From assembly GCA_011524395.1 (NCBI GenBank), contig WTKN01000128.1:1-48758 (forward strand): 48,758 nucleotides of DNA, read 5' to 3'. Positions within the stretch are counted from its first letter, which is position 1. Every line of letters starts with the position of its first letter. Made by a program: the position numbers and the translations under genes. Shown here in pieces: positions 16,894 through 25,961 of the stretch. The notes under the pieces were generated by a model. It worked only from the letters and a program-made list of their open reading frames with translations, had not been told where the DNA came from and did not search any database. The stretch comes from Moorena sp. SS36440bin_2 (GTDB lineage Bacteria > Cyanobacteriota > Cyanobacteriia > Cyanobacteriales > Coleofasciculaceae).

Positions 16894-17565
16894 TCCATCT
16901 GTTGCTCAAAGCCTTGCTCCTAAGCGGCCTGGATCTAGAGCGGACAAAGGATCAACAAAATCGTTTGATTGACCCCAGCCATAATCTAGAATTTGGGTGG
17001 GGTTAGCTAAACTAGTTAAAGAATAGCGCAGCCTAATTAAAGCTAGTGAAATCCATGGAGAGATGGAAAAGAGGGGGAGAACCTTGCTAGCTAAGTCTTT
17101 GATGAATAAGTCTTGGATGAAAAAGAGGGGTTGACCCTCGGAGTTAATTTATTAATAGTATTAATTTATCGCTCACCACGAAAAAATAACGCAAATAAGC
17201 GCTTTTTGAAGGGTTTCCGTGAGCAAAAGTTTCCTAGAATCGCTGCATACCCCAGTCTAACTGGGAACATTACTATATATTTTTATGTATTATGACGAAT
17301 AATTCTATAAGCACGTGCTGAGGAATTATTGTCTTGACTGGAAGGTCCTTTCCCTTGGATTGGAGTCAACACCAGGAAATTTATGTGATCAAACTCACAT
17401 TATGCTAGGCTCTTAGTCTGTTTGGGGACTTGATTGTTCCATAAAGACTATATCTTTAGCTAAATTATCTGGCTAAATAAAAGGTGCATACTCAAAACTC
17501 TATCCTAATCAACCCAATAATAAACCCAAGGGCGCTGATGTACCAGCGTGGCATCGTAAACGGAA
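16894..17565. other. Long intergenic region with no recognised gene
   Basis: 672 bp between psaM and the small membrane-protein gene. It contains A/T-rich stretches around 17145-17180 and 17265-17300 and a purine-rich gagatggaaaagaggggg (17060-17077) similar to 34787-34804. No RNA gene or ORF with family support was seen. Confidence 0.6.
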
Positions 17566-17943
17566 ATGAACGCAATCCAACCCTCTGACTCAACTCGGGT
17601 ACCATCAAAACCTCGCCGAAGAGTTCCTCGAATCAAGCACCGTCCGCAGGGACAGTCTTACGGTGCAGTTGCTGGTGAAACTACTGCTAAGTTACTTGTT
17701 AACCTAGTTCTCTGTGCCGCTGCCATTACCGCACTAATGGAACTATTACCTTATCATCTCTCACAGCAAGGCAAGTTGCGAGAAGTCAAACGAGAGGTGA
17801 AGCGAACTGAGACACGAGTGAATAACTTGCGCCGTGAATTCAGTCGCTCTTTTGACCCCAGGCAAGCCCAGAAAGTAATGCGAGAGCAAAGCTTACGACG
17901 TGATCCGAATCAGCTTCAGGTCGTCTGGCAAGATCCAGACTGA
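17566..17943 (+). CDS. Small conserved-type membrane protein with coiled coil
   Basis: A 125-aa protein I do not recognise by name. It has a basic, Pro/Arg-rich cytoplasmic N-terminus (~1-40), one membrane helix (~46-66, LVNLVLCAAAITALMELL) and a charged coiled coil (~70-100, KLREVKREVKRTETRVNNLRR). A short tail ends VVWQDPD. The topology is like small bitopic division or scaffold proteins, but no sequence motif supports a specific role. Start ATG at 17566. Confidence 0.75.
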   Translation: MNAIQPSDSTRVPSKPRRRVPRIKHRPQGQSYGAVAGETTAKLLVNLVLCAAAITALMELLPYHLSQQGKLREVKREVKRTETRVNNLRREFSRSFDPRQAQKVMREQSLRRDPNQLQVVWQDPD

Positions 17944-18105
17944 GGGGATGGAAATTAGTTATACTTCCGGTGGTCATAAACTCAGCTAAAGGTAATCGGT
18001 CGAGCTTGCTCTGTGCGTTCGCGCCCCGCGTGACCTACGGTCAATCCCTTAGCGTCTCCTAGGTCGAATCGCTGTTTGGGACGCAATAGCTAACCACTAA
18101 CTCCT

Positions 18106-18810
18106 TCAAGCTCTCAGTGGCTTAAGCAAATCATTGATCCAATTTTTCACTTTCTTGCGCAAGCAATCAGAAGAACCAGACTTTTGCAGCCACTTCAGAG
18201 CCTTTTGATAGTCGCTGATGGCACAGTTCCAGTCACCCCTGAGATGGTAAGTACGCCCTCTCTGAGCATAGACATGATCTTCCAGGCATCCCAGCATTAG
18301 AGCCATGTCAAGGTTTTCTAGGGCTAAATCGTACAATCCTAATTCCCGGAAGGTGATCGCTTGGTTAATCCAGGTGCGGATATTTCCCGGATTGAGATCA
18401 ATAGCTTGCTCGTAGTCGGTGAGGGCTTCAGCCAGTTGCCCAACTGATGCATAATAATTAGCGCGATTGTTGTAAGCACTGTCCAATCTGGGATCAATTC
18501 GCAGTGCCTGATTGTAATCAAATAGGGCTTTGTAGGCCTGACCACTTTGGAAATACAGCAATCCCCGATTGTTGTAGTCTGATGCATTGGTGGGATTGAG
18601 ATTAATCAACTGGGTTAACAATGCGATCGCACTGCTGTAATCCCCTTGTTTCACTTTCGAGTTTGCTAAAGTGCGCAGGCTTTTCACAGAGTGTATGTGG
18701 CTTTTTCTAGGCACTAGGTTCACTGGTGCTAAATGCCTGTGGTTTTTGCGGGACATTGGGAACCACTGTCGATTTTGGTTTTGCCGATTTAAAAAAGTAG
18801 GAGCATTCAT
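18106..18810 (-). CDS. TPR-repeat protein
   Basis: 234 aa. A basic N-terminus (~1-45) with no clear signal peptide is followed by about five tetratricopeptide units from ~45 to 215. Visible units include ASDYNNRGLLYFQSGQAYKA, DSAYNNRANYYASVGQLAEA and NIRTWINQAITFRELGLYDL. A protein-interaction role is expected; the partner is unknown. Standalone on the minus strand. Confidence 0.88.
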   Translation of the reverse strand: MNAPTFLNRQNQNRQWFPMSRKNHRHLAPVNLVPRKSHIHSVKSLRTLANSKVKQGDYSSAIALLTQLINLNPTNASDYNNRGLLYFQSGQAYKALFDYNQALRIDPRLDSAYNNRANYYASVGQLAEALTDYEQAIDLNPGNIRTWINQAITFRELGLYDLALENLDMALMLGCLEDHVYAQRGRTYHLRGDWNCAISDYQKALKWLQKSGSSDCLRKKVKNWINDLLKPLRA

Positions 18811-19201
18811 ATTTGCCTCAACCTCATTTGCAGCCTATCTAGATTCAACCTTACGGCTAACAGCACCCAGCTGGTTGGTCTTAATGTGTCACTTATTCAT
18901 GCGTCTTCGGTGTACCCAAGAAAACCATCCAGATTGTCCCTGCAACTTGGGACTCTTCTTTGAAGACTACAGCAGTAATATGACAGTTTCCTGAAAGACG
19001 AATTAATTTTGTTGGGATTCTTTGATAGAGGGGCTGGGAGTGGACACTATTGGGACGATGCACAATTCCTGACGGGGTTTTGGGTTTGGGGTTTGGGGTA
19101 GTGGTATCATTACTCAAGTGCAGCTATAGCACAAAGCGGATAGATGTGTTCAAAATAGTATAGTTACTATTCCACCGCATCCACTCTCAGGAGGAAATCC
19201 T
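18811..19201. other. Divergent intergenic region
   Basis: 391 bp between the TPR gene and the following coiled-coil gene. It should contain both promoters, but no convincing -35/-10 pair was identified. ORFs of 74 and 107 codons here lack family support. Confidence 0.5.
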
Positions 19202-20158
19202 GTGTCATCCCTTCCACCTTCAATTCCACCTGTGTCTTCGCCCCCAACCAACCAATGGCTGCGAATAGTAGGAATGTGGCTAGCAGTTGCTGTCATTGGT
19301 GCAGGGCTAGGTTGGTCATATCAAGAATGGCAAAGTTATCAAAATCTAGTATTACGCTTAGAAGAGATTCAGAAGCACCGATCAGAACGGGAATATGAAG
19401 AATGCATCAATAAAGCTAGGACTATTCCTGAAAAGTCGCCTATATATCAACAGACTCAGGTAATTTTCAATGAGTGCGCCGAGAAACTATTTGGCAAAGC
19501 TAAGATACTAGCTGCAGCGAACCAATTTAAAGACGCAATTATCGAGGCCAATAACCTAACCCCAGATAGTGCTCCTTACCAAGAGGCACAAAAGTTAATT
19601 AATCAGTGGTCATTGAGCCTATTTCAGAAAGCTACCAAGCTGTATCAGGAGCAAGGGAAGCTCAATGAAGCCATTGCTCTAACTCAGGTCATTCCTGAAA
19701 CTAATCTAATTCGTCAAAAATTACCCGAGACCATTGCCCAATGGAAACAAGAGTGGGCTGTGAATGCATCGATTCGCACACAAGCACTTCAAGCCCTGGA
19801 GGCAGGTCAATGGCAACAGGCTAAGCAAAACGCTAGGAGGGTGACCACTGGCTATTGGAAAAAGCAACTTGAACCAATTATAGACAGGGCAGATGCGAAA
19901 ATTTCTACCATAGAAGCTCAGCAAGAGCAAACACGAGTCAGACGACAAGCCCAACAAGAGCAAACACGAGTCAGACGACAAGCCCAGCAAGAGCAAACAC
20001 GCATAGCCAGAGAAAAAGCACAACAAAAAGCTCAGGAGCAGGATCAACGTAGACAGCAATGCATTAAGCTGGTAACGAAATACACTGAAGAGAATGAGTG
20101 GGCTCTCAAAGAATACGAAAGGTTAAGATGTGATGATTTTCCCCATGAGCTCTTTTAA
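19202..20158 (+). CDS. Membrane-anchored helical-repeat protein
   Basis: 318 aa. A short Pro-rich N-terminus is followed by one membrane helix (~15-40, IVGMWLAVAVIGAGLGWSY). Then come TPR-like helical repeats with an IPxxSPxYQxAQ pattern (IPEKSPIYQQTQ, LTPDSAPYQEAQ), as seen beside cyanobacterial kinases and signalling proteins. A Gln/Arg-rich coiled coil follows, containing an 11-residue tandem repeat (QQEQTRVRRQA). The start is GTG at 19202, chosen because aggagg (19189-19194) lies just upstream. Function unknown. Confidence 0.8.
   Translation: MSSLPPSIPPVSSPPTNQWLRIVGMWLAVAVIGAGLGWSYQEWQSYQNLVLRLEEIQKHRSEREYEECINKARTIPEKSPIYQQTQVIFNECAEKLFGKAKILAAANQFKDAIIEANNLTPDSAPYQEAQKLINQWSLSLFQKATKLYQEQGKLNEAIALTQVIPETNLIRQKLPETIAQWKQEWAVNASIRTQALQALEAGQWQQAKQNARRVTTGYWKKQLEPIIDRADAKISTIEAQQEQTRVRRQAQQEQTRVRRQAQQEQTRIAREKAQQKAQEQDQRRQQCIKLVTKYTEENEWALKEYERLRCDDFPHELF
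19922..20001 (+). repeat. 33-bp tandem repeat inside the coiled-coil gene
   Basis: Two full units (19922-19954, 19955-19987) and a 14-bp partial unit (19988-20001) starting caagagcaaacacgagtcag. Each unit encodes 11 residues, so copy-number change keeps the frame. Confidence 0.9.
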
Positions 20159-20280
20159 TCAAGCCATCGGGTTGTTCAACTCCAAGAGACACTGGTTCTT
20201 TCCCACGGGCTTGATTACCCATGATCCCACGATACGCTTAGGCACGCTTACTAAGGGCATTAAATATCAGAAGTTAACCC

Positions 20281-20336
20281 AACATCTAACACCTAATACC
20301 TAACACCTGACACCTAATAACTAACACCTAACACCT
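20281..20336. repeat. Heptamer tandem array (aacacct)
   Basis: Eight 7-bp units (aacacct with variants aacatct, aatacct, gacacct, aataact) in the gap before the antiporter gene. Confidence 0.92.
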
Positions 20337-20454
20337 AGCCGTCAAAACTCAATTGACAGAGTAATAGCTTAGTTTGAGCCCCTGACTAGACCTTAGAGGC
20401 TCAAGGATTGCCATAATTTTTGTAAAGTATAATGAATGATTTATTTGCAACTAC

Positions 20455-21876
20455 ATGGCTGATATAACTGGCTGGGTGAATCTCCTCACCCCCTTACCAT
20501 TGCTACCCCCTGAACACCCTCTCCCATTCCTATTAGCAACAGCAACTGAAGCCACTGCTAATGAAGCAGAAAACGGTTCACTGGTTCTTGCAGGAGTGCT
20601 ATTGAGTTTAGTGGTGATCTACTTCGCCAGTAAACTCGGAGGCGAAATTTGTGCTCGGATTAACTTACCACCGGTATTAGGGGAATTGGTCGGTGGTGTA
20701 GTTGTCGGGGTTTCTGCCCTAAATCTGCTAGTTTTCCCAGAAGGGGGCAGTGCGGCTAGCAATTCTTTAATGATGAGCTTTCTCCAAACTACCGCTGGTC
20801 TAACCCCAGAAGCTACCAACTCAGTATTTGAGTCTACTAGCGAGGTGATTTCCGTCTTAGCGGAACTCGGCGTGATCATCCTGTTATTTGAAATTGGACT
20901 AGAGTCTGACCTCAAAGAACTGATCCGTGTTGGTCCGCAGGCTGCTGTGGTAGCTGTAGTTGGGGTGGTTGTTCCCTTTGCTGCTGGTACTGCTGGTTTA
21001 GCTTACCTATTTAATATTTCTGCTGTCCCTGCTATTTTTGCTGGTGCTGCCCTAACTGCCACTAGTATCGGGATTACCGCTAAAGTCCTAGCAGAAATTG
21101 GACAGCTCAGTTCTAAAGAAGGGCAAATTATCATTGGTGCTGCCGTACTTGATGATGTCCTAGGAATTATCGTCCTGGCTGTGGTGGCTAGTCTGGCAAA
21201 AACTGGAGAAGTCGTGATCACTAATGTGATCTATTTGATTATTAGTGCTGGTGTCTTCCTAGTTGGAGCAATTCTAATCGGTCGCTTCCTCGGTCCGTAT
21301 TTCGTTGCCTTGGTCAAGGAAATGAAAACCCGAGGTCAGGTATTACTGACAGCACTCATTTTTGCCTTTGTCTTGTCCTATATTGCCACAGCTATCCAAT
21401 TAGAAGCCATTTTAGGAGCCTTTGCTGCTGGGCTAGTCTTGGCAGAGACGGATAAGCGTCGAGAATTGGAAGAACAGGTCCTACCAGTGGCAGATATACT
21501 TGTGCCCATCTTCTTTGTTACAGTGGGAGCCAAAACTGATTTGAGTGTGCTTAACCCAGCAGTTCCCAGTAATCGCGAGGGTTTGATCTTGGCAACTTTC
21601 CTGATTGTGGTAGCAATTCTTGGTAAGGTGATCACAGGATTGACAGTCTTTGGTCAATCAGGAATTAACCGTCTGGCTATTGGGGTTGGCATGATTCCCA
21701 GAGGTGAAGTGGGGCTAGTCTTTGCTGGTGTTGGTTCAGCAAGTGGTGCTCTATCAGAAGCCACTGAAGCAGCGATTATCATGATGGTTATCTTAACGAC
21801 TTTTGTCGCTCCGCCTTTGTTGCGGTTGGTCTTTCAAGAGCCATCTGAGCCGGTGGAAACAGCTGGAGAGTCTTGA
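20455..21876 (+). CDS. CPA2-family cation:proton antiporter (NapA/NhaS3-like)
   Basis: 473-aa membrane protein with 12-13 predicted helices. The family's paired-aspartate signature is in VLDDVLGIIVLAVV (Asp233-Asp234), with the Na+/H+ exchanger motifs LPPVLGELVGGVVVG, LILLFEIGLESDLKEL-like (~139-155) and IPRGEVGLVFAGVG. Length and the N-terminal extension resemble the cyanobacterial NhaS3 group, so Na+(K+)/H+ exchange in the plasma or thylakoid membrane is likely. The ion is not proven. Standalone, followed by a palindrome. Confidence 0.9.
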   Translation: MADITGWVNLLTPLPLLPPEHPLPFLLATATEATANEAENGSLVLAGVLLSLVVIYFASKLGGEICARINLPPVLGELVGGVVVGVSALNLLVFPEGGSAASNSLMMSFLQTTAGLTPEATNSVFESTSEVISVLAELGVIILLFEIGLESDLKELIRVGPQAAVVAVVGVVVPFAAGTAGLAYLFNISAVPAIFAGAALTATSIGITAKVLAEIGQLSSKEGQIIIGAAVLDDVLGIIVLAVVASLAKTGEVVITNVIYLIISAGVFLVGAILIGRFLGPYFVALVKEMKTRGQVLLTALIFAFVLSYIATAIQLEAILGAFAAGLVLAETDKRRELEEQVLPVADILVPIFFVTVGAKTDLSVLNPAVPSNREGLILATFLIVVAILGKVITGLTVFGQSGINRLAIGVGMIPRGEVGLVFAGVGSASGALSEATEAAIIMMVILTTFVAPPLLRLVFQEPSEPVETAGES

Positions 21877-21929
21877 GACTTGTTGCGAAGCTATCTGAGC
21901 TTGGTGATTAAAGACAATTATTATTGATG

Positions 21930-21950
21930 CAGGATTCTTGAAGAATCCTG
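21930..21950. terminator. Palindrome after the antiporter gene
   Basis: caggattctt (21930-21939) and aagaatcctg (21941-21950) are perfect 10-bp arms with a single base between them, followed by ttcaattt. It lies 54 bp after the antiporter stop and is probably a terminator. The tiny spacer means the RNA hairpin would open its top pairs. Confidence 0.6.
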
Positions 21951-22334
21951 TTCAATTTAGTTGATTGTGTATGCTTTAAGATTTCGATATTGCTAAATGT
22001 GTTAACTAAAACCAAATTTTCGATTCAGAGAAACCCGTGTATACTGAAACTCTTGAAACTTAACCAAGCTACTCTACGTCCGAGTCTGTTAATGGTTTTA
22101 ATAAGATTAATCTTATTAGTCAAACAGACTAGAAAGTGGTTGACTGGGCTATTAATTAGGGGTATTCATCGTGAGCGGTTAGGGATTAGCGGTGAACTAT
22201 AGCCTAATCTAGGCTGCTGCGTGCGGTCTAATCGTTAACCGCGCTTCAGCTCGTATAACCAATTGCTATAACCAATTCCTATAACCAATTGCTATAACCA
22301 ATTACCTAAGATACATGATACAGGAGTAAAAATT
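21951..22334. other. Gap before the amidase gene
   Basis: The rest of the gap holds a weak 70-codon frame (21990-22202) with no family resemblance. A 13-bp tandem array then ends 30 bp before the amidase GTG start. Confidence 0.5.
22253..22304. repeat. 13-bp tandem array (ctataaccaattg)
   Basis: Four contiguous 13-bp units (gtataaccaattg, ctataaccaattc, ctataaccaattg, ctataaccaatta). They lie immediately upstream of the amidase gene, where they would fall in the promoter or leader. Confidence 0.92.
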
Positions 22335-24290
22335 GTGAGGTTTCGCTGGCTACTGCTACTCTCCAGCTCTTTGACATTTTCTCTATTTTCATTGGCGGCT
22401 CAAGCCCGTGAACTACTATTTTGGCAATATGATCGCAATCAGAATCGCCTGGAATTTACCACTGATGTGGGTGTACAACCCACAGCCCAACTCATTTCTA
22501 ATCCTACCCGGTTAGTGATTGATTTACCGGGAATTAACGTCGGAGGTCCATCAACAAATCAGCGTCTAAGTGGGGCGATTCGAGAAGTGCGAGTGGGTCA
22601 ATTTGAGAGACAAACCACTCGGATTGTGGTTGAATTGGCTCCTGGTTACACTATAGACCCCCAGCAGGTAAAATTTCGGGGTATTAGCCCCAATCAGTGG
22701 ACTGTACAATTACCTCAGCCCTATCGAGGGTCACTGCCGGTTCTGCCTAACCCAGCACCGCCATCCCTACCACCGGCTCAGCCACCAACCCGCACTCAAT
22801 CCCCTCCACCACGGCCAAATATTCCGAGATCCAATCCAACTATTCCGAGATCCAATCCAACTATTCCGAGATCCAATCCGGGGAATCGCCGCCAAGGCTT
22901 TGAGATCAATAGAAATGGATTTTTTGTCAGTACCGATGGTGGGAAACCTATCATTCAAATTGAACGAAGTCGCAATAACCGCCGCATTAACATCGACCTG
23001 GAAGGGGTTACCATTGCCGAGAGTCTGTTAGCAGAGGATTTGGAGGTAAATCGCTATGGGGTTAGCAAAATTGAGTTTGAAAAGAAAAAAGATTCCCCAC
23101 CGATTGTCCGCATGACCCTGAATGTGGATAGTGACAGCCCTGATTGGCTGGCATCCTTCAGTCAAAGATTGGGAGGGGTGTTGATTTTTCCTAGAGGGAT
23201 CCCAGCTCAACGCTTAGATAATGGACCAACATCCAAAGTTCCCACGAAACCGATTCAATCTCGTGGCTCGGCTAATACCGGTAAGTTAGCCACCATTGGA
23301 TCAGTGGAACTGTCTAGCAATCAGACTCAACTGTTGATTAAGGCTAACCAACGGGTCAGAGCCACTAGCAAATGGGATCCTCGTTCAAAGGCTTACCAAA
23401 TTACTATACCGAATGCCAAACTAGCTGAGAAGTTCAGTGGCCCTCAACTTAATACCACTAGTCCCGTATCAGAAGTGATGGTGCGGCAGGAGGACAAAAA
23501 CACGGTGCTGATTTTGGTACAGCCATCAAACGGTACCCGGATTGGTAGCCTCAATCAGCTCAATGATCAGCTGTTGGCTCTGCAACTGAGACCATTGATA
23601 TCACGCAGGCCAACCAGGATACCACCCCGCTCGATTTCTGTGCCACCGCCTCACTCGATTCCTGTGCCACCGCCTAACCGGACTCGCCCACCAATTCCCA
23701 GACGTCGGGTTCCCAAAGAGCGCCTGGTAGTGGTCATTGATGCCGGACACGGTGGCAAAGACCCTGGTGCTATTGGGCTTGGGGGTATACAAGAAAAAGA
23801 TGTTAATTTGTCGATTTCCCGACAGGTGGAAGCGCTGTTGGAAAAACAGGGGATCCAGGTTGTCATGACTCGCTCAGATGACCGATTCATCAGTCTGGAT
23901 GGACGAGTTCAAGTGGCAGAACGGACGGATGCTGATTTATTTGTAAGCATCCACGCCAATGCTATCGGGGGTAAGCGACCGGATGTCAATGGATTAGAGA
24001 CTTACTACTACTCTACTGGTCGGAGTCTTGCCCAAACCATCCACTACACTATCTTGCGGAGCGTGGATATTAGTGACCGACGTACCCGACGGGCGAGGTT
24101 TTATGTGCTCAGGAAAACTTCCATGCCAGCAGTTTTGGTAGAAGTTGGTTTTCTAACTGGCGATGAAGACTCAGCTAAACTAAAAACTGCCGCCTATCGC
24201 AGCCAGATGGCTAGAGCGATCGCTCGTGGCATCCTCCTATACATTCGGCAGAATCGGTTATATTCGGCAGAATCGATTGACCTAAGTTGA
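22335..24290 (+). CDS. AMIN-domain N-acetylmuramoyl-L-alanine amidase (AmiC type)
   Basis: Periplasmic peptidoglycan hydrolase (651 aa). It has a signal peptide (~1-24, ending AQA), a first AMIN domain (~28-125) and a Pro-rich linker. A second AMIN-like region (~190-285) and a third (~325-415) follow, then another Pro-rich linker and the Amidase_3 catalytic domain (~464-645). Zinc and catalytic residues are present: His472 (DAGHGG), Glu487 (QEKDVNL), His540 (SIHANA) and Glu603 (VLVEVGFLTG). The start is GTG at 22335 with caggag (22321-22326). It is 125 bp upstream of murI; an amidase-murI pair also occurs in other cyanobacteria. AMIN domains usually target septal or envelope sites, here fitting cell separation or septal junction pores. 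Confidence 0.93.
   Translation: MRFRWLLLLSSSLTFSLFSLAAQARELLFWQYDRNQNRLEFTTDVGVQPTAQLISNPTRLVIDLPGINVGGPSTNQRLSGAIREVRVGQFERQTTRIVVELAPGYTIDPQQVKFRGISPNQWTVQLPQPYRGSLPVLPNPAPPSLPPAQPPTRTQSPPPRPNIPRSNPTIPRSNPTIPRSNPGNRRQGFEINRNGFFVSTDGGKPIIQIERSRNNRRINIDLEGVTIAESLLAEDLEVNRYGVSKIEFEKKKDSPPIVRMTLNVDSDSPDWLASFSQRLGGVLIFPRGIPAQRLDNGPTSKVPTKPIQSRGSANTGKLATIGSVELSSNQTQLLIKANQRVRATSKWDPRSKAYQITIPNAKLAEKFSGPQLNTTSPVSEVMVRQEDKNTVLILVQPSNGTRIGSLNQLNDQLLALQLRPLISRRPTRIPPRSISVPPPHSIPVPPPNRTRPPIPRRRVPKERLVVVIDAGHGGKDPGAIGLGGIQEKDVNLSISRQVEALLEKQGIQVVMTRSDDRFISLDGRVQVAERTDADLFVSIHANAIGGKRPDVNGLETYYYSTGRSLAQTIHYTILRSVDISDRRTRRARFYVLRKTSMPAVLVEVGFLTGDEDSAKLKTAAYRSQMARAIARGILLYIRQNRLYSAESIDLS
22821..22880 (+). 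repeat. 21-bp in-frame repeat in the amidase linker
   Basis: Nearly three units starting attccgagatccaatccaac (22821, 22842, 22863) encode IPRSNPT repeats in the first Pro-rich linker. Confidence 0.9.
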
Positions 24291-24415
24291 GTTCTAATAT
24301 TGTGTCAATTCTTAATTCATAATTGCTAACCTATAATCTAACGATTTTCTTGTTTTGAGCGAACTCAAGTAATCTGTTTATTGCCCCTGGGTGGGTAGGT
24401 GCCAATTATTAACCA

Positions 24416-25333
24416 ATGATCAATAACCCAATTTTGATCTCTCGAACTCAACCCCAGAGTCGTCCCATCGGGATTTTCGACAGTGGTGTGGGGGGTCTGA
24501 CTGTTCTGAGGGAACTATACAAACAACTACCATCCGAATCAATTATTTACTTTGCGGACACAGCACGGCTACCCTACGGTACCAGGTCTGCGGACGAAAT
24601 CGTGCAGTTCGGCTTCGAGATTCTCAGCTGGATGGTGCAACAGGAGGTCAAAATGGTGGTGATGGCCTGCAATACCAGTTCGGCTCTGGCATTGGAAACT
24701 CTGCGTAGTGAGTTTGACATCCCAATGCTGGGGCTGATTCTACCAGGTGCCCGTGGGGCGCTCCACCAAGGTCGTCGGATTGGGGTGATTGCTACACCAG
24801 CTACGGCTGCGAGCAATGCTTATCGAAATGCTATTTTAGAGGTTGAACCAACTGCTCAGGTGTGGGAAGTGGGTTGTCCAGAGTTTGTGCCATTAGTGGA
24901 GCAAAATCGCTTGTACGAACCCTACACTACAGAGGTAGCACGGCAATACCTGGAACCTTTGCTAGCAGCCCAAATCGATACCCTAGTTTATGGCTGTACT
25001 CATTATCCCCATCTAGAACCGATCCTACGGGAAATATTACCCCCAGACGTTAAATTGGTAGACCCAGCAAAATACGTTGTTGCTGCTGCTGCTCAAGAAC
25101 TCGATTTAATTGGAGGGCGGAATACTGGGGAAGCAAGACCAACTCGCTTTGGGGTCAGTGGTTGTCCTCAACAGTTTGCCCAACAGTCCCTACAATGGCT
25201 GGGTTACACTCCAACAGTTGAAAAAATACACCTACCACAGGTGTCAATCCCTACGATACCTTTAGGTGCCACCCATGATGGCGAGCAATCCCTTGCCATC
25301 ACGGAAAGCGCACCTTTAGAATCCGTAGATTGA
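24416..25333 (+). CDS. murI: Glutamate racemase
   Basis: Cofactor-independent racemase supplying D-glutamate for peptidoglycan. The 305-aa protein has IGIFDSGVGGLTVLREL, YFADTARLPYG, the first catalytic Cys85 in VVMACNTSSALA and the second, Cys194, in VYGCTHYPHL. It lies downstream of the amidase on the same strand, a cell-wall pair. The C-terminal ~25 residues look variable. Start ATG at 24416; the first ~14 residues are less conserved-looking. Confidence 0.96.
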   Translation: MINNPILISRTQPQSRPIGIFDSGVGGLTVLRELYKQLPSESIIYFADTARLPYGTRSADEIVQFGFEILSWMVQQEVKMVVMACNTSSALALETLRSEFDIPMLGLILPGARGALHQGRRIGVIATPATAASNAYRNAILEVEPTAQVWEVGCPEFVPLVEQNRLYEPYTTEVARQYLEPLLAAQIDTLVYGCTHYPHLEPILREILPPDVKLVDPAKYVVAAAAQELDLIGGRNTGEARPTRFGVSGCPQQFAQQSLQWLGYTPTVEKIHLPQVSIPTIPLGATHDGEQSLAITESAPLESVD

Positions 25334-25400
25334 AAAATAATAGACCGATTTTTTTACCAAAAATTGCTTGTGGAGGCAATTGTTAACCCATCCCACTTTC

Positions 25401-25439
25401 CTTAGGTGAAGTCCCCTGCTCCCAACGACTTCACCTAAG
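25401..25439. terminator. Hairpin after murI
   Basis: The perfect 13-bp arms cttaggtgaagtc (25401-25413) and gacttcacctaag (25427-25439) enclose a 13-nt loop, 67 bp after the murI stop. No strong U-tract follows, but the position and stem favour a terminator. Confidence 0.7.
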
Positions 25440-25961
25440 TTAGTTATTGTCAAGATGAATTTTTCGCAATTTTTTCGGTCAAATTAACCCCTTTAACTCA
25501 CCCTAGATCTAAATCAAGCTAAATCAAGGTTTGGCTAGGCTTGTCATATCATCTTCGGATCATTACCCTTAATAATCTGTCGCCCACACCGAACGCGCAC
25601 CAAGAGACGGGAAAGGGGAATTACTAGTTTTGTAAATTTTTATTTCAAACTTATCACAATTAACGTAAAAGCGAAAATTCACGCTGAAGACTAATTTAGT
25701 AACTCAAAAACCTAGTGCTTAAGTAAGCATTCAGCTATCAGCTTAGTCAAGAAACAGAGTCAACTCATGGGATTTTTTTACCTGGGATACTATTGTATCT
25801 TAAAATCTGGTTTGTCGCTTCTTTTGACCGATGCCAAATTACAAATTTATAATTTACCCTTAACCTTTACCGATTAATTTTTTAAAAATCCGGAATATAA
25901 TAATTAGTCAAGCATATTTTATCCCCAATAACGTTAGGTTTATTTTATAAGTCATATAACT
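25440..25961. other. A/T-rich intergenic region before the lysozyme gene
   Basis: Contains the 14-mer cgcccacaccgaac (25581-25594) shared with 16568-16581, and A/T-rich DNA that probably includes the lysozyme promoter. No ORF or RNA gene was recognised. Confidence 0.55.

Noticed and set aside
18671-19117. ORFs of 107 and 74 codons upstream of the TPR gene
   Set aside because: They overlap each other and the TPR start on opposite strands, with no family or start-site support.
20157-20216. 9-bp inverted repeat aatcaagcc/ggcttgatt as a terminator
   Set aside because: The loop is 42 nt and there is no T-run; too weak to call.
21990-22202. 70-codon ORF after the antiporter
   Set aside because: Biased Leu/Arg/Lys composition, no ribosome-binding site, no family resemblance.
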